A DNA stretch of 35,851 nt from JAIOSM01 sp964565415 (GCA_964565415.1 CAZMEX010000031.1:1-35851), one strand, 5' to 3'. Positions 24,353 to 32,902 are shown, counted from the stretch's first letter. The notes: a model not told the origin generated them from the sequence alone. Numbers and translations: made by a program.

Positions 24353-25459
24353 ATGTTTGACCGGCGCCTTTTAGAAAATTTTGACTGGGGGCTGCTTTTA
24401 TTGATTTTTACCATTGCATTATTGGGTCTTGTAATCTTGTACAGTGCTCTGACAGCTGGAAGCGATTATGTCATGCATCCCTTATTTAAAAGACAGATAA
24501 GCTGGATGGTTTTTGGTTTGATTATTATGGTTGCAGTTTTCCTTTTAGATTATAAGTTTCTTGATGAAGCAAGTATTATAATTTATCTTTTCTGCATAGG
24601 ATTGCTTGTAACAGTCTTTGTCACAGGTAAATATGTGGCAGGATCAAAAAGATGGCTTGCTCTTGGTCCTGTTACGATGCAGCCCTCGGAGATAATGAAA
24701 ATAGCATTAATCATAATTCTTGCTTCAGTGTATTCCAATATGGTGACTGAAAAAGGTTTGACCTTCAAGGAGCTTTGGAAGCCGGTACTTATCTGCATTG
24801 TCCCTTTCTTGTTGATAGCAGGTCAGCCTGACCTTGGTACTGCAATGCTGCTTTTTTTAATAGCTGGCTCCATTACTTTGTTTGTTAAAGTTGAAAGAAG
24901 AGTTATGCTGTCCTGCATTGGTTTGTGCATTGCAGCAATTCCATTGGCCTGGTTTTTTTTACTTAAAGGCTATCAAAAATCCAGAGTATTAACTCTCTTT
25001 AATCCTGAAAGAGATCCCCTGGGATCAGGTTATCATATCATCCAATCCAAAATCGCCATAGGTTCAGGTATGCTCACAGGAAAGGGGTTTTTACAGGGAA
25101 CACAAAATACCCTGTCTTTTCTCCCTGAACAGCATACTGATTTTATTGTCTCAGTTCTTGCTGAAGAGTGGGGATTTTTAGGCTGTTTTGTATTTTTATT
25201 TTTATATTTTTTGCTTTTACTTTGGGGGCTTAATATTGCATATGGCTGCAGAAACATGTTTGGATCAATTTTAGCCTTTGGAATAACCTGTATGATTTTC
25301 TGGCAGATATTTATTAATTTTGGGATGGTTATGGGTCTTATGCCAGTTGTAGGCGTGCCTCTGCCCCTTGTCAGTTATGGTGGGTCTTCAGTTATTACAA
25401 ACATGATAGGATTGGGTATTTTGTTAAATATCAGCATGCGTAAATTTATTTCAAATTAA
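24353..25459 (+). CDS. rodA: SEDS peptidoglycan glycosyltransferase RodA
   Basis: 368 aa, about ten membrane helices, SEDS family polymerase partnered with PBP2. Motifs seen are GSKRWLALGPVTMQPSEIMKIAL, GQPDLGTAML, the FLPEQHTDFIVSVLAEEWGFLG signature and the C-terminal PLPLVSYGGSS. The start at 24353 is preferred because GGAGG (24343-24347) sits 5 nt upstream; an in-frame ATG at 24341 would place that site inside the coding region. It is the last gene of the mre-mrd operon, followed by a 159-nt gap before the ATP synthase genes. Confidence 0.95.
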   Translation: MFDRRLLENFDWGLLLLIFTIALLGLVILYSALTAGSDYVMHPLFKRQISWMVFGLIIMVAVFLLDYKFLDEASIIIYLFCIGLLVTVFVTGKYVAGSKRWLALGPVTMQPSEIMKIALIIILASVYSNMVTEKGLTFKELWKPVLICIVPFLLIAGQPDLGTAMLLFLIAGSITLFVKVERRVMLSCIGLCIAAIPLAWFFLLKGYQKSRVLTLFNPERDPLGSGYHIIQSKIAIGSGMLTGKGFLQGTQNTLSFLPEQHTDFIVSVLAEEWGFLGCFVFLFLYFLLLLWGLNIAYGCRNMFGSILAFGITCMIFWQIFINFGMVMGLMPVVGVPLPLVSYGGSSVITNMIGLGILLNISMRKFISN

Positions 25460-25480
25460 TGAATAATTGAGTTTTGCTTA

Positions 25481-25509
25481 TTGACAAATTTTTTTTGGAA
25501 TGGTACTCA
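25481..25509 (+). promoter_or_regulatory. Candidate promoter of the ATP synthase operon
   Basis: Consensus -35 TTGACA (25481-25486), 17-nt T-rich spacer, then a poor -10 TACTCA (25504-25509) preceded by TGG, which would fit an extended -10. It lies about 110 nt upstream of atpF', in the only sizeable gap between rodA and the atp genes. Confidence 0.35.
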
Positions 25510-25618
25510 AGTTTCGATTTAAAGTATTAAATGCTGCGCTTATTTTTATTTAAGGTAGCTGGTAGATAATAGATGAGGTAAGTAATATTTACAATTTTTT
25601 AACGGCGGAGGAATTTTT

Positions 25619-26050
25619 ATGATAACGATTATTCCTGATGGATCAACTATTATTCAGTTGGTCAATTTCTTAGTTCTGCTGTGGATACTTAACCAGATTT
25701 TTTTCAGACCAATTCGTCAAGTCCTTATTCAACGTAAAGAGAAGATTGACGGTCTTAAGGGGGGAGTGAAAAAACTCGCTGAAGATGAGATCGAAAAGGG
25801 CAATGCGTTTGAAAATGGTCTGAAAGAGGCTAGATCAAAAGGGTTAAAAGAGAAAGAAACTTTTATTGATCAAGCATCTGCAGAGGAAAAAGAGATCATT
25901 GGTAAGATTAACAAAGAGGCTCAGGCAAAACTTGTTGAGATAAAAAAACAGGTGGCTGAAGAGACCGAGAAAGCCCGTGTCCAATTGGAAAAAGAGATTG
26001 AGAATTATGCAAGAAACATTGGAGAAAAGATCTTGGGGAGGGCTTGCTAA
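25619..26050 (+). CDS. atpF': ATP synthase Fo subunit b'
   Basis: 143 aa. One N-terminal membrane helix (about 9-28; IIQLVNFLVLLWILNQIFF), then a long charged coiled-coil stalk to the C-terminus. This is the b-type peripheral stalk; because a second, longer b-type gene follows directly, this is annotated b'. GGAGG lies 7 nt before ATG. Its stop overlaps the ATG of atpF by one base (TAATG). Confidence 0.9.
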   Translation: MITIIPDGSTIIQLVNFLVLLWILNQIFFRPIRQVLIQRKEKIDGLKGGVKKLAEDEIEKGNAFENGLKEARSKGLKEKETFIDQASAEEKEIIGKINKEAQAKLVEIKKQVAEETEKARVQLEKEIENYARNIGEKILGRAC

Positions 26051-26664
26051 TGAGAATGTTTGAACAAGGCCATAAATCAAGAGAAAAGTATTTAAAGATT
26101 ATTTACTATGTCTTGGTGATGCTTTTTTTCAGTGTAATTGCCTATGCTTCCGGTGGCGGTGGAGGAGAACATGCTGAACCTGCATTATCAAAGTGGCATG
26201 ATACTGATACATATAAAGTGATAAACTTTGTTGTTCTCGCTCTTATATTATTTTTTGTTGCTAAAAAACCAGTTAAAGAGTTTTTCACTTCCCGCATTAA
26301 GGGAATTGAAAAAGAACTTTCTGACCTGGAGCTGGAAAAGAGAGATGCTGAAAAAAAGATTGCTGTTTTAGAAGCAAGACTAAAAGATCTTGATGGAGAA
26401 TCCAAGAAAATTGTTGACACTTATATAGAACAGGGCAAAAAGGCAAAAGAGAGAATTTTGACCCAGGCTCAAGAAGAAGCAACAAAACTTCAGGATACAG
26501 CAAAACGCAATATTGACATGGAATTCAAAGCAGCAACTGCTGAACTTAAAAAAGAGATTACAGAAAAAGCTATTTTGGAAGCTGAACAACTTATTAAAAA
26601 AACAATCTCTTCTGATGATCAGGATAAACTTGTTGATGAATATCTTGAAAAGGTGGTGGCATAA
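26050..26664 (+). CDS. atpF: ATP synthase Fo subunit b
   Basis: 204 aa from ATG at 26050. A TTG two codons earlier is in frame but only 1 nt from the GGGGAGGG site, whereas the ATG is 7 nt away and overlaps the upstream stop. There are two hydrophobic stretches: about 16-36 (possibly a cleaved signal, ending in AYASGGGGG) and about 58-75 (INFVVLALILFFVAKKPV). A long coiled-coil follows (about 80-200). It forms the peripheral stalk as a b/b' heterodimer. A Gly-rich loop with a signal-like leader is a known layout in related bacteria. Confidence 0.92.
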   Translation: MRMFEQGHKSREKYLKIIYYVLVMLFFSVIAYASGGGGGEHAEPALSKWHDTDTYKVINFVVLALILFFVAKKPVKEFFTSRIKGIEKELSDLELEKRDAEKKIAVLEARLKDLDGESKKIVDTYIEQGKKAKERILTQAQEEATKLQDTAKRNIDMEFKAATAELKKEITEKAILEAEQLIKKTISSDDQDKLVDEYLEKVVA

Positions 26665-27215
26665 TGAAAAATTTAGTAGTTTCAAGACGTTATGCTAAGG
26701 CATTAATACTTATAGGCAAAGAGGATGGCAAAGCTGAAAGCTATAGAGATGAACTTGATAGAGTGATTACACTTTTTGATGATAACTCTGAACTTGAACA
26801 CGCTTTAACAAATCCACTTTTTATTAAAAATGACAGAAAAAATGTTCTTGAAGCAGTAATGGGAAAGATTGGTTTCTCCGAGATTATGCAGTCATTTTTA
26901 AGCTTATTGTTTGACAAAGGTCGAATCGGATTTTTAAGAGATGTTGTAAGACTTTACAATGATTTTGCTGATGAACTCAAAGGCATTGTGCATGCCTCTT
27001 TGATTTCAGCAACTGAGTTGTCATCAGAGTCTGTCGCAAAAATAAAAGATGCATTAACTAAAAAAACCGGTAAAAATATTATTTTGGATGTTGAGCAGGA
27101 CCCTTCTTTGATTGGCGGTGTTGTTACAAAGATAGGTGACCTTATGTTGGATGGAAGTGTAAAAACTCAACTTGCAAATATGAGAGAAACATTAAAAAGG
27201 GGTGAGGGTGTCTAA
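26664..27215 (+). CDS. atpH: ATP synthase F1 subunit delta
   Basis: 183 aa, soluble. It links the peripheral stalk to the top of F1. N-terminal SRRYAKALILIGKEDGK is the classic delta/OSCP start, and the C-terminal DPSLIGGVVTKIGDLMLDGSVKTQL is its C-terminal signature. The start overlaps the atpF stop by one base, and its stop overlaps the atpA start by one base, so all three are coupled. Confidence 0.95.
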   Translation: MKNLVVSRRYAKALILIGKEDGKAESYRDELDRVITLFDDNSELEHALTNPLFIKNDRKNVLEAVMGKIGFSEIMQSFLSLLFDKGRIGFLRDVVRLYNDFADELKGIVHASLISATELSSESVAKIKDALTKKTGKNIILDVEQDPSLIGGVVTKIGDLMLDGSVKTQLANMRETLKRGEGV

Positions 27216-28729
27216 TGGAAATAAAAGCTGAAGAAATAAGCCAGATTATAAAAGATCAGATTAAAGGCTTTGATAAAGATGTAAATTTAAGTGAAACTGG
27301 TGTAGTCCTTTCTTCTGGTGATGGTATTGCCCGTGTGTACGGTCTTGAAAAAGTGAAAGCAATGGAGCTTGTGGAGTTTCCAGGCGGTATTATGGGGCTT
27401 GCTTTGAACCTTGAAGAAGACAATGTTGGTGTTGCTATTCTTGGTAATGATAAAGCAATTAAAGAAGGCGATATTGTAAAACGTACTGATCGTATTGCAG
27501 AAGTTCCTGTTGGTGAGGAAATGCTGGGCAGAGTTGTTACTACAACAGGTGAACCTGTTGACGGTAAAGGACCAATTAATGCAAAAAAATTCATGAATAT
27601 GGAATTGGTTGCTCCTGGTGTTATAGCAAGAAAAGGGGTTCATGAACCATGCTATACCGGGGCTAAAGCTATTGATGGTATGACTCCTGTTGGCAGAGGC
27701 CAGCGTGAGTTGATCATTGGTGACCGTCAGATTGGTAAAACTGCTGTTGCGGTTGATGCTATTCTTGCTCAAAAAGAGACTGACATGAAATGCATCTACG
27801 TTGCATGTGGTCAGAAAAAATCAACTGTTGCCCAGGTTGTTGCAGCATTAGAAGAACATGGTGCAATGGAATATACAACCGTTGTTATTGCAAGCGCATC
27901 AGAATCTGCTGCCATGCAGTATCTTGCACCATATGCAGGATGTGCAATGGGTGAATACTTTAGAGATAAAGGCGAGCATGCTCTTATTATATATGATGAC
28001 CTTTCAAAACAGGCAGCAGCTTACCGTCAGGTATCTTTGCTCTTAAGACGTCCTCCAGGGCGTGAGGCTTTTCCTGGAGATATTTTTTATAATCATTCCC
28101 GTCTGCTTGAAAGATCTGCTAAACTTAGTGATGAAGAAGGTGCAGGTTCCCTTACAGCACTTCCTATCATTGAAACCCAGGAAGGTGACGTTTCTGCATT
28201 TATTCCAACAAATGTAATTTCAATTACAGACGGTCAGATTTTTCTTGATAAAGACCTTTTCTTTGCAGGTATCAGGCCTGCCATTGATGTTGGTCTCTCT
28301 GTATCCCGTGTTGGTGGTTCAGCCCAGGTAAAGGCAATGAGACAGGTTGCAGGTACGCTGCGACTTGACCTTGCACAATATCGTGAGCTTGAAGCATTTG
28401 CAGCATTTGGTTCCGATCTGGACGAAGCAACTCAAAAACAATTGACTCGTGGTGAGAGACTGGTTGAGCTATTAAAACAACCTCAGTTTAAACCTCTTTC
28501 AATGGAAAAAATGGTTACCGCACTTTATGCAGGGACCAAGGGTTATATTGATAAATACCCCAAAGAAGGTGTTGCTAAATATGAAGCAGGGCTTTATCTG
28601 TTTATTGAAAACCGCTTCCCTGAAATTTTTTCAGGTCTTAAAGAAAAAGAAGAGATTACAGATGATATAGAAGCAAAACTCAAAGAAGCCCTTGAAGCAT
28701 ATGACGAAGAATTTACAGCAAGTGCGTAA
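27215..28729 (+). CDS. atpA: ATP synthase F1 subunit alpha
   Basis: 504 aa, full length. Non-catalytic nucleotide-binding subunit of F1. Walker A is GDRQIGKT (169-176), and the alpha signature PAIDVGLSVSRVGGSAQ, containing the Arg finger near the C-terminal third, is intact. The ALIIYDDLSKQAAAYRQVSLLLRRPPGREAFPGD block is typical. It is coupled to atpH by a one-base overlap, and atpG follows after 57 nt. Confidence 0.98.
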   Translation: MEIKAEEISQIIKDQIKGFDKDVNLSETGVVLSSGDGIARVYGLEKVKAMELVEFPGGIMGLALNLEEDNVGVAILGNDKAIKEGDIVKRTDRIAEVPVGEEMLGRVVTTTGEPVDGKGPINAKKFMNMELVAPGVIARKGVHEPCYTGAKAIDGMTPVGRGQRELIIGDRQIGKTAVAVDAILAQKETDMKCIYVACGQKKSTVAQVVAALEEHGAMEYTTVVIASASESAAMQYLAPYAGCAMGEYFRDKGEHALIIYDDLSKQAAAYRQVSLLLRRPPGREAFPGDIFYNHSRLLERSAKLSDEEGAGSLTALPIIETQEGDVSAFIPTNVISITDGQIFLDKDLFFAGIRPAIDVGLSVSRVGGSAQVKAMRQVAGTLRLDLAQYRELEAFAAFGSDLDEATQKQLTRGERLVELLKQPQFKPLSMEKMVTALYAGTKGYIDKYPKEGVAKYEAGLYLFIENRFPEIFSGLKEKEEITDDIEAKLKEALEAYDEEFTASA

Positions 28730-28786
28730 TTTTTTAGAATTTTTCGTGATATTATTCATTAATAACAGGCTTGAGAGGTAAATTAT

Positions 28787-29680
28787 ATGGCAACATTAAA
28801 AGAAGTAAAAGCAAAGATAGGCAGCGTTAAAAAGACAAAGCAAATCACTTCTGCCATGAAAATGGTTGCCACTTCAAGATTACGCGGTGCCCAGATGAGC
28901 ATGGAGGCTTTTATGCCCTATGCATCAAAATTTTCTGAGGTTTTGGGAAGCATAGCCGGAAATGCCGGAAATGATGCAAGCCCATTACTTGTGCCAAGGG
29001 AAGAGGTGAAAAAAGTGAGTGTTATTCTCTGTACATCTGACAGAGGACTCTGCGCTGGTTTTAATGTAAATTTAATAAATAAAGCTGATAAGTACATTCA
29101 ATCAGAACTCCAGGAAAAGGATGTCCAATTGATCTGTTTTGGTAAGAGAGGTCGTGACTGGGCGAAAAAATCTCCTTTTGAAATAGAAGATGAATACCTT
29201 GATGTTGTTGGAGGGAAGTTTGATTTCAGCATAGCATCATCATCAGGGCAGAAAATGATAGACAGTTTCCTTGAAGGAGCTGTTGATGAAGTATATTTGG
29301 TTTATTCTGAGTTTAAGGGTATGGGGAAACAGGTTCCTGCAATTAAACAGATTCTACCCATCCCTTCTTTAGAAGATGTAGCTGAAGAGACACAAACTAA
29401 TGAAGATTCTTCAAATCTTCCAGAGCATATTTGTGAACCTTCTTCCACAGCTTTGTTAGGTGAGATGCTGCCCAAGAATATTTTTATTCAAATATATGAT
29501 GCATTGCTTCAAACATCAACAAGTGAACATTCTGCAAGAATGGCTGCCATGGAGAATGCAACAAAAGCATGTGAAGATATTGTTGATGAACTCCAGACAG
29601 TATACAATAAGGCAAGGCAGGCTGGTATTACTTCAGACCTTATGGATATTGTTGGTGGTGCAGAGGCTCTTAACGGTTAA
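28787..29680 (+). CDS. atpG: ATP synthase F1 subunit gamma
   Basis: 297 aa. Central rotor shaft of F1. The N-terminal helix KEVKAKIGSVKKTKQITSAMKMVATSRLRGAQ and the C-terminal EHSARMAAMENATKAC with YNKARQAGIT are the two halves of the coiled coil, with SDRGLCAGFN in the middle domain. GAGAGG precedes the start. It lies between atpA and atpD as usual. Confidence 0.97.
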   Translation: MATLKEVKAKIGSVKKTKQITSAMKMVATSRLRGAQMSMEAFMPYASKFSEVLGSIAGNAGNDASPLLVPREEVKKVSVILCTSDRGLCAGFNVNLINKADKYIQSELQEKDVQLICFGKRGRDWAKKSPFEIEDEYLDVVGGKFDFSIASSSGQKMIDSFLEGAVDEVYLVYSEFKGMGKQVPAIKQILPIPSLEDVAEETQTNEDSSNLPEHICEPSSTALLGEMLPKNIFIQIYDALLQTSTSEHSARMAAMENATKACEDIVDELQTVYNKARQAGITSDLMDIVGGAEALNG

Positions 29681-29724
29681 AAATAGGTATACTAAATAAT
29701 AAAACAGCTTTACAGGAGGATTAG

Positions 29725-31131
29725 ATGGCTGAAAATATAGGTAAAATATCCCAAGTACTTGGTGCAGTTATTGACGTAGAGTTTGAACCCGGAAAACTGC
29801 CAGCGATTTTAACAGCTTTAAAAATAACAAACCCGACAATTGGTGATATGGAAGATAATCTTGTTGTTGAGGTGGCACAACATCTTGGTGATAATGTTGT
29901 TAGGTGTATTGGTATGGACGTAACAGATGGTCTTCAGCGCGGTATGCTTGTTAAAGATACTGGAAGTCCGATTATGATGCCAGTTGGTGAGGCATCTCTT
30001 GGAAGAGTGCTTAATGTTGTTGGACGACCTGTTGATGGACTTGGTGATATCAGTCAGGATAAGATGCTTCCAATTCATAGAGAAGCTCCGGCATTTATAG
30101 AACAGGATACATCAGTAAGGGTTCTTGAGACCGGTATTAAAGTTATAGACCTTCTTGTACCATTCCCCCGTGGTGGTAAAATGGGCATGTTTGGTGGTGC
30201 AGGTGTAGGTAAAACTGTTATCATGATGGAAATGGTTAATAACATTGCCATGCAGCATGGTGGTATTTCAGTGTTTGGTGGCGTTGGAGAGAGAACCCGT
30301 GAAGGTAATGACCTTTATCATGAAATGAAAGATTCAGGTGTTCTTCCAAAATGCGCATTGGTTTATGGTCAGATGACAGAACCTCCGGGTGCAAGAGCAA
30401 GAGTTGCTCTTTCTGCTCTTACCTGCGCAGAGTATTTTCGTGATGAAGAGGGTCAGGACGTACTTCTTTTCATCGATAATATTTTCCGTTTTACCCAGGC
30501 TGGTGCAGAAGTGTCTGCTACTTTGGGTCGTATGCCTTCTGCTGTTGGTTATCAACCAACTCTTGCAGTTGACATGGGTGAATTACAAGAAAGGATTACA
30601 TCGACTGATAAAGGTTCAATCACAGCAGTACAATGTGTTTATGTACCGGCAGATGATTTAACTGACCCTGCCCCTGCAACAACATTTGGACATCTTGACG
30701 GAACTGTTGTTCTTTCCCGCCAGATTGCAGAACTTGGAATCTATCCTGCGGTTGATCCTCTGGATTCATCTTCAAGAATTCTTGATGCTGCATATATTGG
30801 TGAGGAACATTACAATGTTGCCCGAGTTGTTCAGCAGACTCTTCAAAAATATAAAGAACTCCAGGATATCATTGCAATCCTTGGTATGGATGAGCTCTCT
30901 GATGAAGATAAGACCACTGTGCAGCGTGCAAGGAAACTTCAAAGATTTTTGTCACAGCCTTTCCATGTTGCAGAAGTTTTTACTGGTTCACCAGGTAAAT
31001 TTGTTAAAGTTGAAGACACTGTTAGATCATTTAAAGAGATAATTGATGGGAAACATGATGATCTTCCAGAATCAGCTTTCTATATGGTAGGTGCCATAGA
31101 AGAAGCAAGAGAAAGAGCTGAAAACGCATAA
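29725..31131 (+). CDS. atpD: ATP synthase F1 subunit beta (catalytic)
   Basis: 468 aa, full length. Catalytic subunit: Walker A GGAGVGKT (157-164, K163), catalytic Glu in GVGERTREGND, Walker B LLFIDNIFRF, and the C-terminal ILGMDELSDEDK, equivalent to the DELSEED lever. AGGAGG lies 6-7 nt upstream of the start. It synthesises ATP from ADP and phosphate, driven by the ion gradient; the ion is set by the a/c subunits, which are not in this window. Confidence 0.98.
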   Translation: MAENIGKISQVLGAVIDVEFEPGKLPAILTALKITNPTIGDMEDNLVVEVAQHLGDNVVRCIGMDVTDGLQRGMLVKDTGSPIMMPVGEASLGRVLNVVGRPVDGLGDISQDKMLPIHREAPAFIEQDTSVRVLETGIKVIDLLVPFPRGGKMGMFGGAGVGKTVIMMEMVNNIAMQHGGISVFGGVGERTREGNDLYHEMKDSGVLPKCALVYGQMTEPPGARARVALSALTCAEYFRDEEGQDVLLFIDNIFRFTQAGAEVSATLGRMPSAVGYQPTLAVDMGELQERITSTDKGSITAVQCVYVPADDLTDPAPATTFGHLDGTVVLSRQIAELGIYPAVDPLDSSSRILDAAYIGEEHYNVARVVQQTLQKYKELQDIIAILGMDELSDEDKTTVQRARKLQRFLSQPFHVAEVFTGSPGKFVKVEDTVRSFKEIIDGKHDDLPESAFYMVGAIEEARERAENA

Positions 31132-31145
31132 ATTAGGGGGATAAT

Positions 31146-31553
31146 ATGGCTGAAAAATTATTTCTTGAAGTAGTAACCCCTCAAAAGGCAGTTGTAAGCG
31201 AGGAAGTGCAGAGTGTGGTTGCACCGGGTTCCGAGGGTGAGTTTGGTGTGCTTAAAGGTCATACTACTTTTCTTGCATCTTTGAAAGTTGGAAGTTTACG
31301 GTATAAAGACGCTTCGGGAAAAGAGAAATATGTTTTCATAAATCAGGGTTTTGCTGAAGTTTTGCCGGATAAGGTTACAATACTTGCTGAATCGGCTGAA
31401 CTTAGCAAAAACATTGATGTTGAGCGATGCGAACAAGCAAAGAAGAGAGCTGAAAATCGCCTTGCTGATAAAACTTCAAAGGATGTTGATTTTGCAAGAG
31501 CTGAAGCCGCATTAAAGAGAGCAATTCAGAGAATTGCCATGGCAAAAGCATAG
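31146..31553 (+). CDS. atpC: ATP synthase F1 subunit epsilon
   Basis: 135 aa. N-terminal beta-sandwich (LFLEVVTPQKAVVSEEVQSVVAPGSEGEFGVLKGHTTFLASL) and a C-terminal two-helix domain (EQAKKRAENRLADKTS, ARAEAALKRAIQRI) that can inhibit ATP hydrolysis. AGGGGG lies upstream of the start. It is the last gene of the operon and is followed by an intrinsic terminator. Confidence 0.96.
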   Translation: MAEKLFLEVVTPQKAVVSEEVQSVVAPGSEGEFGVLKGHTTFLASLKVGSLRYKDASGKEKYVFINQGFAEVLPDKVTILAESAELSKNIDVERCEQAKKRAENRLADKTSKDVDFARAEAALKRAIQRIAMAKA

Positions 31554-31596
31554 ATATTGCTAATCTTGATTTGAAGTACTTTTTTATTTAATTATT

Positions 31597-31639
31597 AAAA
31601 AGGGGGATGCTTTTTTTATAGAGCACTCCCTTTTTTTTT
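31597..31639 (+). terminator. Intrinsic terminator of the ATP synthase operon
   Basis: An AAAAAGGGGGATGCT arm and an AGCACTCCCTTTTT arm form a stem with one bulge around a T-rich loop, followed by a run of nine T (31631-31639). It lies 44 nt after the atpC stop. The A-tract on the left also makes it potentially bidirectional. Confidence 0.85.
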
Positions 31640-31667
31640 GATATTTGAATTTGTTAAGGGGGAGACA

Positions 31668-32417
31668 ATGGAGTATCTTGATGTTGCTATTGTAATTCTT
31701 GCTGCCGGAAGAGGTACAAGAATGAAATCAGATCAGCCCAAGGTACTTCACCAGATTAATTCTAAGTGCATGATCACATATGTTGCTGAGTGTGCTGAAA
31801 AAGTGGTTGGGAAAAATATTCATATTGTTGTTGGTTATCAGGCTCAGAAAGTAAAAGATGAAATTGATAAACATTTTAATGTCATCTACTCTTTTCAAGA
31901 AAATATGTTTGGCACTGGTGATGCAGTAAAAGTTGCGCTACAGGGCTTGTCTGATAGCACTAAGACTGTATTGGTACTAAATGGGGATGTCCCTTTTGTT
32001 AAAGAGCAAACTCTTGTATCTCTGATTAAAACACATTTAGAAAACCAAAATGTGGTAACACTGCTTACCGTGGAAATCGATGATCCTTCGGGATATGGCA
32101 GGGTTCTTCAAAATGATACGGGTGGTATCATCTGTATCAAAGAAGAAGCAGATGCAACATTAGAAGAGAAAAAGATTAAAAAAGTCAATTCTGGAATTTA
32201 TTGTTTTTCAAAAGATTTTTTAGAATATGCCATACCAAAGATTGAGCCGGACAATGTCCAAAAAGAATATTATTTAACAGATGTGATTGAGATTGCAATT
32301 AATAAAGGCGCAAAAACAGGTATGCAATCTGTAGAAAACTGGTCCGAAGTAGTTGGTATTAACACTCTTGCAGACTTGGAAAAAGCTGAAGCCTTATTTA
32401 AAGATATAGAGTTATAA
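31668..32417 (+). CDS. UDP-N-acetylhexosamine pyrophosphorylase (GlmU N-terminal domain only)
   Basis: 249 aa nucleotidyltransferase that would make UDP-GlcNAc from GlcNAc-1-P and UTP. Motifs: LAAGRGTRMKSDQPKVLH (11-28), QENMFGTGDAVKVA (77-90), Mg-binding D107 in LNGDVPF, SGYGRV (141-146), NVQKEYYLTDVIEIA and N232 in EVVGINT. Full GlmU has about 450 residues with a left-handed beta-helix acetyltransferase; that half is absent, and the frame ends cleanly before a 6S RNA. GTGH is changed to GTGD. Start 31668 is chosen for GGGGGAG 4 nt upstream; an upstream TTG overlaps the atp terminator. It could be a monofunctional enzyme working with a separate acetyltransferase. Confidence 0.85.
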   Translation: MEYLDVAIVILAAGRGTRMKSDQPKVLHQINSKCMITYVAECAEKVVGKNIHIVVGYQAQKVKDEIDKHFNVIYSFQENMFGTGDAVKVALQGLSDSTKTVLVLNGDVPFVKEQTLVSLIKTHLENQNVVTLLTVEIDDPSGYGRVLQNDTGGIICIKEEADATLEEKKIKKVNSGIYCFSKDFLEYAIPKIEPDNVQKEYYLTDVIEIAINKGAKTGMQSVENWSEVVGINTLADLEKAEALFKDIEL

Positions 32418-32422
32418 TTGTC

Positions 32423-32452
32423 TTGACTTAATTTTAAAATATGAATTATAAT
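32423..32452 (+). promoter_or_regulatory. Sigma-70 promoter upstream of the 6S RNA (distal)
   Basis: -35 TTGACT (32423-32428), 18-nt spacer, perfect -10 TATAAT (32447-32452), starting 5 nt after the pyrophosphorylase stop. Transcription would start near 32459, about 100 nt before the predicted 6S body, so it would make a longer precursor. Confidence 0.55.
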
Positions 32453-32497
32453 TAAATCCAAGACTTTTATAATAGTTTAATATGATAAAATTGGATA

Positions 32498-32526
32498 TTG
32501 ATATAATTATTGTAAACTAATATATA
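32498..32526 (+). promoter_or_regulatory. Sigma-70 promoter upstream of the 6S RNA (proximal)
   Basis: -35 TTGATA (32498-32503), exact 17-nt spacer, -10 TATATA (32521-32526). Start would be near 32533, about 30 nt before the predicted 5' end of mature 6S RNA. Two promoters in tandem are also known for E. coli 6S RNA. Confidence 0.55.
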
Positions 32527-32563
32527 TATGTAAGTTTAAAAGCAGTTTAAGAATTAATGAAGA

Positions 32564-32756
32564 TCAGGCCCCTGCTAAGTACGTGATTGTATGACGGCCT
32601 TTGTCCGAATACTTGAGAGAAAGGGAATTCACACTGACACTGGTGAGCATGTTCCAAAAGTTAAAAGGAAAAGCCTAAAGGTGCTATTGAATGCCCACTT
32701 TTGAACCAGTGGTTCAAAAGCCTTAAACAACACGGCAATATGTGGGGGTATTGAAA
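32564..32756 (+). ncRNA. ssrS: 6S RNA (RNA polymerase regulator)
   Basis: About 190 nt with 6S hallmarks. GGTGAGCATG (32642-32651) is identical to the E. coli 6S apical stem sequence. TTGAACCAGTGGTTCAA (32701-32717) matches the E. coli GAACC..GGTTCAA region and is followed, as there, by a GCCTTAAA-like stretch. Closing stem: CCCC 32569-32572 with GGGG 32745-32748, then GTG-A-TTGT (32583-32590) with ACAACAC (32727-32733), and GGCCTTTG with CAAAAGCC. The apical TTCC/GGAA closes the top. Together these form the long hairpin with a central bubble that mimics an open promoter and binds sigma-70 RNA polymerase. Exact ends are uncertain by about 10 nt. Confidence 0.88.
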
Positions 32757-32819
32757 AATAATTTTTGATTCCTTTCAAGCTTATTATCCAGTTATTATAA
32801 TTTGTAAGTTCACATTTTA

Positions 32820-32861
32820 TATGCTGTTCAGGGTATGCTGGTTAAGGTATGCTGATGGTTA
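32820..32861 (+). repeat. Three 14-nt direct repeats upstream of rny
   Basis: TATGCTG begins at 32820, 32834 and 32848, an exact 14-nt period. The second and third copies share GGTATGCTG. The array ends about 40 nt before the rny start codon and sits after the 6S RNA, where a regulator or the rny 5' UTR would lie. Confidence 0.6.
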
Positions 32862-32902
32862 TTAAAATTTTTAATATAATTGATATTTAGGAGATATATT
32901 TA

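Noticed and set aside
31638..31667. TTG start for the pyrophosphorylase
   Set aside because: It lies in the T-run of the atp terminator and lacks a ribosome binding site; the ATG at 31668 has GGGGGAG.
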